A stretch of DNA of 16,920 nt from Bacteroidota bacterium. GTDB taxonomy: Bacteria > Bacteroidota > Bacteroidia > Flavobacteriales > Flavobacteriaceae. Location: contig JAJRSY010000269.1 in NCBI GenBank assembly GCA_024278565.1, forward strand, positions 1 to 16,920. Direction: 5' to 3'. This document shows positions 1 to 6,189 of this stretch, piece after piece. A program made the translations under genes and the position numbers. The notes under the pieces were generated by a model. That model did not search any database. It was not told the origin of the DNA and was given only the letters and a program-made list of their open reading frames with translations. Within the stretch, counting starts at the first letter, position 1; the number at the start of each line of letters is the position of its first letter.

Positions 1-58
1 AACAATTGGCAATGAACAATGAGCAGTTAAAGACGCCAATAGGTGAGACTTAAATTCA

Positions 59-92
59 TTGCCCACCAAAGGCAAGTTTGAGTTTAGGTTTG
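59..92 (+). promoter_or_regulatory. Possible promoter for the MATE gene
   Basis: TTG at 59-61 and TAGGTTTG at 85-92 match the Bacteroidota -33/-7 consensus (TTG and TAnnTTTG). The 23-base spacer is at the long end of the range known for flavobacteria. The -7 element overlaps the hexamer repeat, which contains many TTTGAA units, so the match could be partly accidental. Confidence 0.3.
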
Positions 93-131
93 AACTTGAA
101 TTTGAACTTGAGCTTGAATTTGAATTTGAAA
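76..131 (+). repeat. Degenerate TTTGAA/CTTGAA hexanucleotide repeat
   Basis: About nine consecutive six-base units, mostly TTTGAA or CTTGAA with the variants TTTGAG, CTTGAG and TTTAGG, lie immediately upstream of the MATE start codon. The units are imperfect, so recent slippage is not obvious. The run can be read as an open frame rich in L, N and S residues, but that is a by-product of the repeat rather than a gene. Confidence 0.75.
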
Positions 132-162
132 ACCTATCTTTGCCCTCGCAAAAAGTACCGCC

Positions 163-1536
163 TTGTTTCAAGAATACACCAAAGAATTTCGATACAATAT
201 AAAACTGTCCGTTCCCGTGATAATGGGCATGTTGGGGCATACCTTTGTCGCCTTTGCCGATAATATTATGGTGGGCCAGTTGGGTACGGCCGAGTTGGCC
301 GCCGTGTCTTTAGGCAACAGCTTTGTGTTCATTGCCATGTCACTCGGTATCGGTTTTTCAACAGCGATCACCCCCTTGGTGGCCGAGGCTGATGGTGCCG
401 GCAACAAGGCAAACGGCAAGAGTGCCCTTAAACACGGCCTGGTCCTGTGCACCGTTTTGGGTCTTTCGCTTTTTGCACTTATCTTATTATCGAAGCCCCT
501 GATGCATTTAATGAAACAGCCCCCAGAAGTGGTGAAATTAGCAATGCCCTATCTCGATCTCGTGGCATTTTCTTTGGTGCCCTTGATCATATTTCAGGCG
601 TTCAAACAATTCTCTGAAGGGCTGTCACAGACCAAGTACCCCATGTACGCAACGATCCTTGCCAATGTGGTGAACATTGTTTTGAACTATTTGCTCATCT
701 TCGGTTCCTTTGGCTTTCCTAAAATGGGCATCGTAGGGGCTGCCATTGGCACCCTGGTCTCTCGGGTATTGATGGTCGTTTATATTTGGTACCTGCTCAG
801 GGCGAAAAAGAAATTCCATGATTATGTAACGGGTTTTAATTTCAAGAAGCTAGAGAAAAAAGTAATGCGAAAGATCATAGCACTGGGTTTTCCCTCCGCT
901 CTGCAAATGTTATTTGAGGTCGCCATATTCACCGCCGCAATATGGCTCAGTGGGGTATTGGGCAAAAATGCCCAGGCAGCCAACCAGATCGCACTGAACC
1001 TCAGCAGTATGACCTTTATGTTCGGTATGGGGCTCGGTGTGGCCGCCATGATCCGGGTGGGCAACCAAAAAGGCTTGGGTAATTTTTCAGAGTTGAGGCG
1101 CATCGCTAAATCCATCTTTTTTCTTACCTTCTTGATAGAAATCGTTTTTGCGCTTTTGTTCTTATGGGGTAGAAATTGGTTTCCTACCCTTTATTTAGAT
1201 GTAAACGACCTGACCAATGCCGCTGATAATACCGCCGTGATCACCATGGCCGCCCAATTGCTCTTTGTAGCCGCATTTTTTCAAATATCAGACGGTATTC
1301 AAGTGGTGGTCTTGGGTGCATTGCGAGGTCTGCAAGATGTAAAAATTCCTACATTACTAACCTTTATTGCGTACTGGGGTATCGGCTTTCCCATTTCCTA
1401 TTACTTGGGCCTGCACACAGATCTGAAAAGTACCGGTATCTGGATCGGCCTCTTGATCGGCCTTACCGCATCTGCCATTATGTTGTATATTCGGTTCGAT
1501 TATCTCACAAAAAAGAGAATCCGTGAAAGCGGTTAG
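163..1536 (+). CDS. MATE family efflux transporter
   Basis: A 457-residue multidrug and toxic-compound extrusion (MATE) antiporter of the inner membrane, which would export cationic or other toxic compounds using a Na+ or H+ gradient. The protein is hydrophobic throughout with about 12 predicted spans in two halves. The N-terminal segment with D-N-I-M-V-G-Q-L-G-T-A-E-L-A-A-V near residues 32-47 is the classic first-helix motif of bacterial MATE proteins (NorM/DinF superfamily), and the length is normal. The start is a TTG at 163. The next in-frame ATG would remove the amphipathic N-terminus (E-Y-T-K-E-F-R-Y-N-I-K-L-S) that normally precedes helix 1 in flavobacterial homologues, so TTG is preferred. 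The gene stands alone. The substrate cannot be inferred. Confidence 0.93.
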   Translation: MFQEYTKEFRYNIKLSVPVIMGMLGHTFVAFADNIMVGQLGTAELAAVSLGNSFVFIAMSLGIGFSTAITPLVAEADGAGNKANGKSALKHGLVLCTVLGLSLFALILLSKPLMHLMKQPPEVVKLAMPYLDLVAFSLVPLIIFQAFKQFSEGLSQTKYPMYATILANVVNIVLNYLLIFGSFGFPKMGIVGAAIGTLVSRVLMVVYIWYLLRAKKKFHDYVTGFNFKKLEKKVMRKIIALGFPSALQMLFEVAIFTAAIWLSGVLGKNAQAANQIALNLSSMTFMFGMGLGVAAMIRVGNQKGLGNFSELRRIAKSIFFLTFLIEIVFALLFLWGRNWFPTLYLDVNDLTNAADNTAVITMAAQLLFVAAFFQISDGIQVVVLGALRGLQDVKIPTLLTFIAYWGIGFPISYYLGLHTDLKSTGIWIGLLIGLTASAIMLYIRFDYLTKKRIRESG

Positions 1537-1542
1537 CACAAC

Positions 1543-1558
1543 CGTTTATCAATAAACG
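1543..1558 (+). terminator. Weak hairpin after the MATE gene
   Basis: CGTTTA (1543-1548) pairs with TAAACG (1553-1558) across a TCAA loop, seven bases after the MATE stop codon. The stem is short and AT-rich and no T-tract follows. It may slow or end transcription, but it is not a convincing intrinsic terminator. Confidence 0.25.
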
Positions 1559-1654
1559 TGAATAGGGATGTTTTTTATGGGGATGTTGGCAACAAGCTGA
1601 CAAAAAACCCACATTCGGAACGGAATTTGCAACTTTGATTAAAACGGATTGAAA

Positions 1655-1897
1655 ATGGACTTACAAACCAGAAAACTAACTTTTATACAGGAATTTCTTC
1701 GCATTCAGAACGAGGAAATCATAAGTGGACTTGAAGAAATGCTGAAAAAACGGAAAGCCGAACTGTACGAAGAAAACCTCAAACCTATGTCAATGGAGCA
1801 ATTTAATGCCGATATTGACCAATCACTAGAGGATTCGGCAAACGACAGAGTCATCAGCGCAAGGGATTTGAAAGAAGAAATCAAAAAATGGAGCTGA
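1655..1897 (+). CDS. Putative type II antitoxin (RelE/ParE-associated)
   Basis: An 80-residue, strongly charged, largely helical protein. The longer frame opens with a TTG at 1649, but the ATG at 1655 is the natural start. The pattern is typical of small antitoxins paired with RelE/ParE toxins: an N-terminal helical region, an E-E-M-L-K-K-R-K segment, and a C-terminal stretch (S-A-R-D-L-K-E-E-I-K-K-W) that would wrap around a toxin. The assignment rests on this composition and on context: its last 10 bases overlap the start of a short ORF whose N-terminus resembles a RelE/ParE toxin. Such antitoxins usually bind and repress their own promoter. No consensus promoter is obvious in the 118 bases upstream. 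The toxin is truncated, so this gene is probably an orphan. The family assignment is inferred rather than shown by a diagnostic motif. Confidence 0.7.
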   Translation: MDLQTRKLTFIQEFLRIQNEEIISGLEEMLKKRKAELYEENLKPMSMEQFNADIDQSLEDSANDRVISARDLKEEIKKWS

Positions 1898-1956
1898 CCG
1901 TTTTTTGGACAGAATTCGCAAAGGACAAACTTGACGATATCTTTGAACACCTTTAA
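1888..1956 (+). pseudogene. Truncated RelE/ParE-like toxin
   Basis: An ATG at 1888 overlaps the antitoxin stop by 10 bases, the usual coupling in these modules. It opens a frame that starts M-E-L-T-V-F-W-T-E-F-A-K-D-K-L-D-D-I-F and stops at TAA 1954-1956 after 22 residues. A first beta strand followed by a W-T-x-x-A-x-x-x-L-D-x-I-x-x-(Y/H)-L helix is the normal opening of RelE/ParE toxins, which run to roughly 90-100 residues. Neither the downstream bases nor the other frames continue the family, so about three quarters of the toxin, including the catalytic or gyrase-binding C-terminal part, is missing. The break lies about 40 bp before a perfect palindrome, suggesting a deletion or an insertion scar rather than a simple point mutation. 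Confidence 0.65.
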
Positions 1957-1993
1957 GTTGTCGTTTTAATGAACTTATCATTTTACTTCTCTT

Positions 1994-2045
1994 CACTAGC
2001 ATCCGAAAGTCGGCTTTTTTAAAAGCCGACTTTCGGATGCTAGTG
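1994..2045. repeat. Perfect 25-bp inverted repeat, 2-nt spacer
   Basis: CACTAGCATCCGAAAGTCGG begins the left arm (1994-2018). The right arm (2021-2045) is its exact reverse complement, with TT between. No T-run follows the stem on either strand (the only T/A runs are at the tip), so it is not a classic intrinsic terminator. Near-spacerless perfect palindromes of this length are rare in ordinary intergenic DNA. A pair of abutting element ends, a MITE, or an assembly foldback are all possible. Confidence 0.85.
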
Positions 2046-2254
2046 ACAAAAAATCAAACAATTTAAGAAAAACCTTGAATCTTCTTATATTGAGAAGAAT
2101 TATAGTCCCCTGTTAAAACAACTGATTCTAGATACCACAAGCGCATTGCGTTGCAATTAAGTTTTTATTCAAATGTATAACTCCCTCGAATCACCTGTGT
2201 GATTCTAAAATAGCCGTTTGCATAGTTGCTTGCCGTATTTTGTTCATACAATTG

Positions 2255-2314
2255 CGCTTTAGGGCTTGCTACAAAATAAACTATACATTTTATTTTGCAA
2301 CAAGCCCTTAAGCG
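2255..2314. repeat. Imperfect 26-bp inverted repeat with IS-end-like arms
   Basis: Left arm 2255-2280 and right arm 2289-2314 pair with only a few mismatches around an 8-base loop. The core GGGCTTG(C/T)(T)(A/G)CAAAATAAA is near-perfect. The arm sequence, read GGGCTTGTTGCAAAA, resembles terminal inverted repeats of several IS families that contain a TGTTGCAAA core, so this may be a miniature element or a collapsed insertion. It also lies just downstream of the SDR gene stop, where it could act as a 3' hairpin, though no T-tract follows. Confidence 0.6.
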
Positions 2315-2329
2315 GTGCTGAATCAAGTC

Positions 2330-3886
2330 TTACCATTCAATAGGCCTGTAATCTTTTAAGAATTTACCGCTCCAATGTTTTCCGGTATTGATGCCGTCAA
2401 TTAGAGGATCCATCACCCTTGCGGCACCATCAACAATATCTAAAGGGGGTTGAAAGTCATGAAGTTCTTCTTTTTTTCTGGCAAGTTCAACAGGGTCTTC
2501 GTCGGTTACCCACCCCGTGTCAACGGCATTGATATAAATACCCTCTTTTGCCAAACTTCCGGCGGCGGTATGGGTCAACATATTGAGTGCCGCCTTGGCC
2601 ATATTGGTGTGTGGATGCCGGTCTTCTTTAAAGAAACGGTGAAATTTGCCTTCCATAGCAGAAACATTGATGATATGTTTCATGCCCGTATGCTCTTTTT
2701 TCATAAGCTGTGACAATCGGTTGCACAAAACAAAGGGCGCAACGGAGTTGACCAGTTGCACCTCGATCATCTCGGTAGTTTCGATTTCGCCCAGTTTTAA
2801 TCGCCAACTGTTTGTTTTGCGAAGATCTACCTGCTGTAGGTCGGCATCGAGCTCGCCTTCGGGAAACACCTCGGCAGTAGACAAAGAATTATCAAAACTA
2901 TACGGAATTTGGGATAGCCTGGCCGATGCCCTCAACCCTATACCTGGCTCTGGACCATGCCAAGTGACCGAAAGGGTGTTGTTCTGGTCGGTTTTAGCAT
3001 CTTTGGTCAGTGCTTTTAGTTCTGTCAAACAGTCGCCGTGGCCTTTTAATAGATCTGCTGCGTATTTGGGCAGTTCATGTATGTTTTTTTCTTCGTTAGC
3101 CATCAAATGTTGGTAAAAACCTGCCGGTCTTCTAACGGTCTGGGCCGCATTGTTTATTAGAATATCTAAACGGTCATATCGCTGTTCAATATAATTACAA
3201 AAAATCTCCACACTGGGTATATGACGTAGATCCAAACCGTGTATTTTCAAACGGTGCCCCCATTGGGTGAAATCTTCCTCTTTAGAATAGCGCAAAGCCG
3301 AATCCGCTGGAAATCGTGTGGTGGCCACAACAGTTGCCCCTGCCCGCAGCAACATTAATGTGATGTGGTAGCCAATTTTAAGTCTAGATCCAGTTATAAC
3401 GGCCACCTGCCCCTTTAGGTCGGTGGTTTGAAAGCGTTTGCCATAGTTGAAATCACCACATTCGGTACACATGGTATCGTAAAAATGGTGTAGTTTAGTG
3501 AACATGGTTTTGCACACGTAGCAGTTTCGTGGCGATTCGAGCTCTTGGGTTTCAATGCTGGTCAGGTCGGCTTTTGGCAGTAGTTTGGGTGCGACAAAAA
3601 CTACAGCCTCACGGGCACTGCGTATTCCTGTTATCTTTCGTGCGCTTCTGTCCTTGGCCGCTTTCTTTCGTTTTTGCGCCTTTTTAGCGTCTTTTTTTCT
3701 TCTCGAAAATTCATCTCTACTAGGTCGTGATAGCATACCAGAGGCTTTGATGAGCGCTGTTCGTTTTGCTTTGGGTATTTCAAAGATATCATCGGTATGG
3801 CGCACCAATTGCTCTAGTACGGCAATGCATTTGTCAATATCCTCTGTACTAACGGCCTGTGATGTATTTGTTTCCTTTTTGTCCAT
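2330..3886 (-). CDS. Zinc-ribbon SDR-fold oxidoreductase-like protein
   Basis: A 518-residue short-chain dehydrogenase/reductase (SDR) fold protein, if started at the ATG at 3886-3884. A longer frame reaching 4063 would overlap the helicase coding tail, and its extra part has the composition of an out-of-frame helicase tail. The 3886 start leaves a 25-bp gap instead. In order it shows a basic N-terminal segment (about 60-85), a C-x2-C...C-x2-C zinc-ribbon-like cluster (C122, C125, C140, C143), the dinucleotide-binding T-G-S-R-L-K-I-G (165-172), N-N-A-A (245-248), the conserved Asn in V-N-S-V-A-P-F, and the active-site region V-S-A-M-E-G...H-T-N-M-A-K. Ser409 and Lys431 are present, but the YxxxK tyrosine position is Thr427. 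Substrate and activity are unknown. It is the last gene of the four-gene minus-strand run. Confidence 0.85.
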   Translation of the reverse strand: MDKKETNTSQAVSTEDIDKCIAVLEQLVRHTDDIFEIPKAKRTALIKASGMLSRPSRDEFSRRKKDAKKAQKRKKAAKDRSARKITGIRSAREAVVFVAPKLLPKADLTSIETQELESPRNCYVCKTMFTKLHHFYDTMCTECGDFNYGKRFQTTDLKGQVAVITGSRLKIGYHITLMLLRAGATVVATTRFPADSALRYSKEEDFTQWGHRLKIHGLDLRHIPSVEIFCNYIEQRYDRLDILINNAAQTVRRPAGFYQHLMANEEKNIHELPKYAADLLKGHGDCLTELKALTKDAKTDQNNTLSVTWHGPEPGIGLRASARLSQIPYSFDNSLSTAEVFPEGELDADLQQVDLRKTNSWRLKLGEIETTEMIEVQLVNSVAPFVLCNRLSQLMKKEHTGMKHIINVSAMEGKFHRFFKEDRHPHTNMAKAALNMLTHTAAGSLAKEGIYINAVDTGWVTDEDPVELARKKEELHDFQPPLDIVDGAARVMDPLIDGINTGKHWSGKFLKDYRPIEW

Positions 3887-3911
3887 TCCCCTTTTACCTC
3901 GAAAAGCTTCC

Positions 3912-5267
3912 TTATTTTCGCTTGTTTCTTTTGTTGTAGTTTTTGTCCCCTTTGGTCTTTCTTTTTTTGTATTTTTTCTCGATGATTCGCTTATAGGATC
4001 CGCCTTGATTGCTCTTTTTGTTTTTCTCTGATTTTTCATGGAAACTAGCCCCTCTCTCCTCATCGGCCAACTGTTTATGGGGGTTATTGCGTTCTATGAT
4101 TATTGGAGTCTCTTCAGGGGTCAATTTAGTAGCTATTTCGATGCGCTTCGGCATTTTCAACTCCGGAATTTGAATATCCATCAGTGTTTCAATGGCTTTT
4201 TTGGCCTCTTCCTCTTTACTGGTATAAAATAAGAGTGATTTTCCCTCCTCTTCTGCCCTACCCGTTCGACCGATGCGGTGCATGTAATTTTCAGGAAACA
4301 AAGGGGTGTCAAAATTAACAACATGCGAGATTCTGTCTAAATCAAGCCCACGGGCCATGACATCTGTCGTTACAAGAATTCGATTGTCGCCCTCATCGAA
4401 CTGTCGAATGGAACGGATTCTATAATTCTGGGTTTTGTTGGAATGGATAACGCAGATCTCGCTTCCGTAGAACTCATCTAAATCATCAAATACCCGGTCG
4501 GCACTTTTCTTGTTTGATACAAATACCAATACCTTGTTGTACAGTTCATTATCTTTTAATAAATCAACCAACAGATTGATCTTGGTGTAAAAGTTGGGAA
4601 CCGCATAACACGATTGGGAAATGTTTTCTAAGGGTGTACCGCTCACTGCTACCGATACCTTTGTGGGAGCTATAAAAAAAGCACTTATCATCTTATTCAC
4701 ATCTTCGGTCATGGTTGCCGAGAACATGATGTTCTGCCTGCGTTCGGGCAACAGATCCATGATATTGGTCAGTTGGTACCTAAAACCTAGGTCCAACATC
4801 ACATCAACCTCATCGATGACCAGTTTTTTAATGGTTTTTAGACGAAGTGCCCTGCTCAAAACCAGATCATACAAGCGGCCGGGAGTTGCAACAATGATAT
4901 CGGCACCTTCAGCTACCGCCTCTTTTTGGCGGTTGATATTCGTGCCACCATAAACCCCTATTACACGTATGGAGGAATACTTTCCAAATTTTTCAATCTC
5001 TTCTACCACTTGTAGCACCAATTCGCGTGTGGGCACTATAACCAGTACCCTCGGATGCAGTTCTTTCGAAAACGGAAGCATTTGAAGAATGGGCAACATA
5101 TACCCAAAGGTCTTGCCCGTTCCCGTTTGGGCGATACCCACCATGTCTTTTCCCGATAGAATTACCGGAAAGGCTTTTGCCTGTATCGGCGTGGGCTTTT
5201 CGTAGCCCAAATCAACAATTGCATTGCGCAGGGGGGTGGAAATCTTAAAATCCTCAAAAGATTGCAT
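3912..5267 (-). CDS. DEAD-box ATP-dependent RNA helicase (RhlE-like)
   Basis: A 451-residue SF2 RNA helicase expected to unwind structured RNA in ribosome assembly, decay or cold adaptation. Visible motifs are the F-x-D-F and P-T-P-I-Q Q-motif (residues 4-29), A-Q-T-G-T-G-K-T (46-53, motif I), P-T-R-E-L (79-83, Ia), T-P-G-R (128-131, Ib), D-E-V-D (152-155, motif II), S-A-T (183-185, III), A-R-G-L-D (305-309, V) and H-R-I-G-R-T-G-R (330-337, VI). Motif II is DEVD rather than DEAD; both acidic residues needed for Mg-ATP remain. The C-terminal 50 residues are a Lys/Arg/Asn-rich tail typical of RNA-binding extensions in Bacteroidota RhlE proteins. It begins 9 bp after the upstream gene and ends 25 bp before the SDR gene, consistent with cotranscription. 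Confidence 0.93.
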   Translation of the reverse strand: MQSFEDFKISTPLRNAIVDLGYEKPTPIQAKAFPVILSGKDMVGIAQTGTGKTFGYMLPILQMLPFSKELHPRVLVIVPTRELVLQVVEEIEKFGKYSSIRVIGVYGGTNINRQKEAVAEGADIIVATPGRLYDLVLSRALRLKTIKKLVIDEVDVMLDLGFRYQLTNIMDLLPERRQNIMFSATMTEDVNKMISAFFIAPTKVSVAVSGTPLENISQSCYAVPNFYTKINLLVDLLKDNELYNKVLVFVSNKKSADRVFDDLDEFYGSEICVIHSNKTQNYRIRSIRQFDEGDNRILVTTDVMARGLDLDRISHVVNFDTPLFPENYMHRIGRTGRAEEEGKSLLFYTSKEEEAKKAIETLMDIQIPELKMPKRIEIATKLTPEETPIIIERNNPHKQLADEERGASFHEKSEKNKKSNQGGSYKRIIEKKYKKRKTKGDKNYNKRNKRK

Positions 5268-5276
5268 ATAGTTGTA

Positions 5277-6161
5277 TTAATCACAGCTCGCATGAAACAG
5301 ACTGGTCGCCCCATGCTTTATTTCGTTTTTTTGTATCTCTTCAACCTGAGTTGGCTCAATTCTATAAAAAGCCTTTAAATCTTCTTCTGTGGGGTTTTCT
5401 ATGTAGGGAAAAAACTCGTTTCCATACTCTAGGATGTCGGGCAGCAGCTCCTGTTCCATAAATTTCCTAATAAAGCGGGAGTCTTCATCACTGCCCTCAC
5501 TCAAAGGTTTTTTTGAAGCCGCTACCAAATGTTGCCTAAAAAACAATTTCCCGTTAACATAGTTGGCCGAAAACCCAATATCCCTTGTGTATTCTGACGG
5601 TAGGTTGACCACCATAAAATCATTGTACTGTTTTGTGTTTGCATAGCTGTACAAATTCAGGGTATTGTATTCTGATTCATGATGAATTTCTGGCTTGCCC
5701 ATGGCAAAACTAAATTCAGGTAGCTCTTTTAACGTTTTATAAATATAGGGTGAAGCAAAGCAATTGGCGTCCGTATTGAAAATAGATTGCATTATCAACT
5801 CTTTGCCACTCTCGAAACCAACCAAGGCCTGATTTCCTGAAAAACCACTAAGATCTATTTGGGTGGTGTCTTTCAGTGAACTTATTTCCCTACCGTACAC
5901 AACCACTTGGGGAGACGAAGTTGTTTTGAACAAAACCGTATTGCTCTTTATTTGCCAACTGCCCTTGAGCATACCACCAAAGTACACCGTTAGAAAAGTG
6001 TTATCGGAAAAAATCAATACCGACTCGCCTCCTTGAGGATCTGAACTTGGTAGGCGGTATTGGCCTATTATAGTGTCTGTTGAAATCACTTGTCCCATAA
6101 TGCCATTGTTCAGTGCTAAAGCTACAATAAAAAACAACTGTCTTTTTATGGTATTTCCCAT
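5277..6161 (-). CDS. Exported protein of unknown function
   Basis: A 294-residue protein whose family I do not recognise. The N-terminus has a basic n-region (K-R), a hydrophobic stretch of about 14 residues and a small-residue site (I-M-G|Q near residue 23), which fits a Sec signal peptide, so it is probably periplasmic or surface-located. The next 100 residues are strand-rich, with G-Q-Y-R-L and G-S-W-Q-I elements reminiscent of lipocalin-like or stress-related beta domains. The C-terminal third is acidic and helical. It sits between two helicase genes with spacings of 28 bp upstream and 9 bp downstream and is almost certainly cotranscribed with them, although an exported protein has no obvious link to RNA or DNA unwinding. 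Confidence 0.8.
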   Translation of the reverse strand: MGNTIKRQLFFIVALALNNGIMGQVISTDTIIGQYRLPSSDPQGGESVLIFSDNTFLTVYFGGMLKGSWQIKSNTVLFKTTSSPQVVVYGREISSLKDTTQIDLSGFSGNQALVGFESGKELIMQSIFNTDANCFASPYIYKTLKELPEFSFAMGKPEIHHESEYNTLNLYSYANTKQYNDFMVVNLPSEYTRDIGFSANYVNGKLFFRQHLVAASKKPLSEGSDEDSRFIRKFMEQELLPDILEYGNEFFPYIENPTEEDLKAFYRIEPTQVEEIQKNEIKHGATSLFHASCD

Positions 6162-6189
6162 TGAATTGGTTTAAACTTTTTTAAGTAGG

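Larger units (their letters stand above)
1..162. other. Intergenic leader with degenerate short repeats
   Basis: No gene is seen here. Positions 1-30 hold an AATGAACAATGA-type low-complexity stretch. Positions 76-131 hold a run of TTTGAA/CTTGAA-like hexamers leading almost to the start of the MATE gene. A TTG at 59-61 and TAGGTTTG at 85-92 fit the Bacteroidota promoter pattern TTG-N17-23-TAnnTTTG with a 23-base spacer. If used, the repeat run would begin at the -7 element and fill the 5' leader. Confidence 0.5.
1957..2329. other. Gene-free scar region with two long palindromes
   Basis: These 373 bp carry no credible gene on either strand. They contain a perfect 25-bp inverted repeat (1994-2045), a small 7-bp hairpin (GAATCAC at 2188-2194 pairing with GTGATTC at 2199-2205), and a 26-bp imperfect inverted repeat (2255-2314). 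The left edge is the truncated toxin and the right edge is the stop codon of the SDR-fold gene. The density of inverted repeats and the broken toxin suggest past mobile-element activity, but no transposase fragment is recognisable. Confidence 0.6.

Noticed and set aside
1..30. AATGAACAATGA stretch as a CRISPR or tandem array
   Set aside because: Only short, overlapping, degenerate units with no spacers; ordinary low-complexity intergenic DNA.
78..263. 61-codon plus-strand frame rich in Leu and Asn
   Set aside because: It is a translation of the hexamer repeat and then runs out of frame through the MATE gene; no independent coding signal.
1994..2045. Palindrome as an intrinsic terminator for the toxin-antitoxin pair
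   Set aside because: No T-tract after the stem on either strand, and the stem is far longer than usual, so it is reported as a repeat.
2646..3116. 156-codon plus-strand frame
   Set aside because: Antisense to the SDR catalytic region; Ser/Cys-rich composition typical of a shadow frame.
3555..4031. 158-codon plus-strand frame opposite the SDR gene
   Set aside because: Antisense shadow of a Lys/Arg-rich coding region, giving a hydrophobic-looking Phe/Leu/Ser protein. The minus-strand frame carries recognisable motifs.
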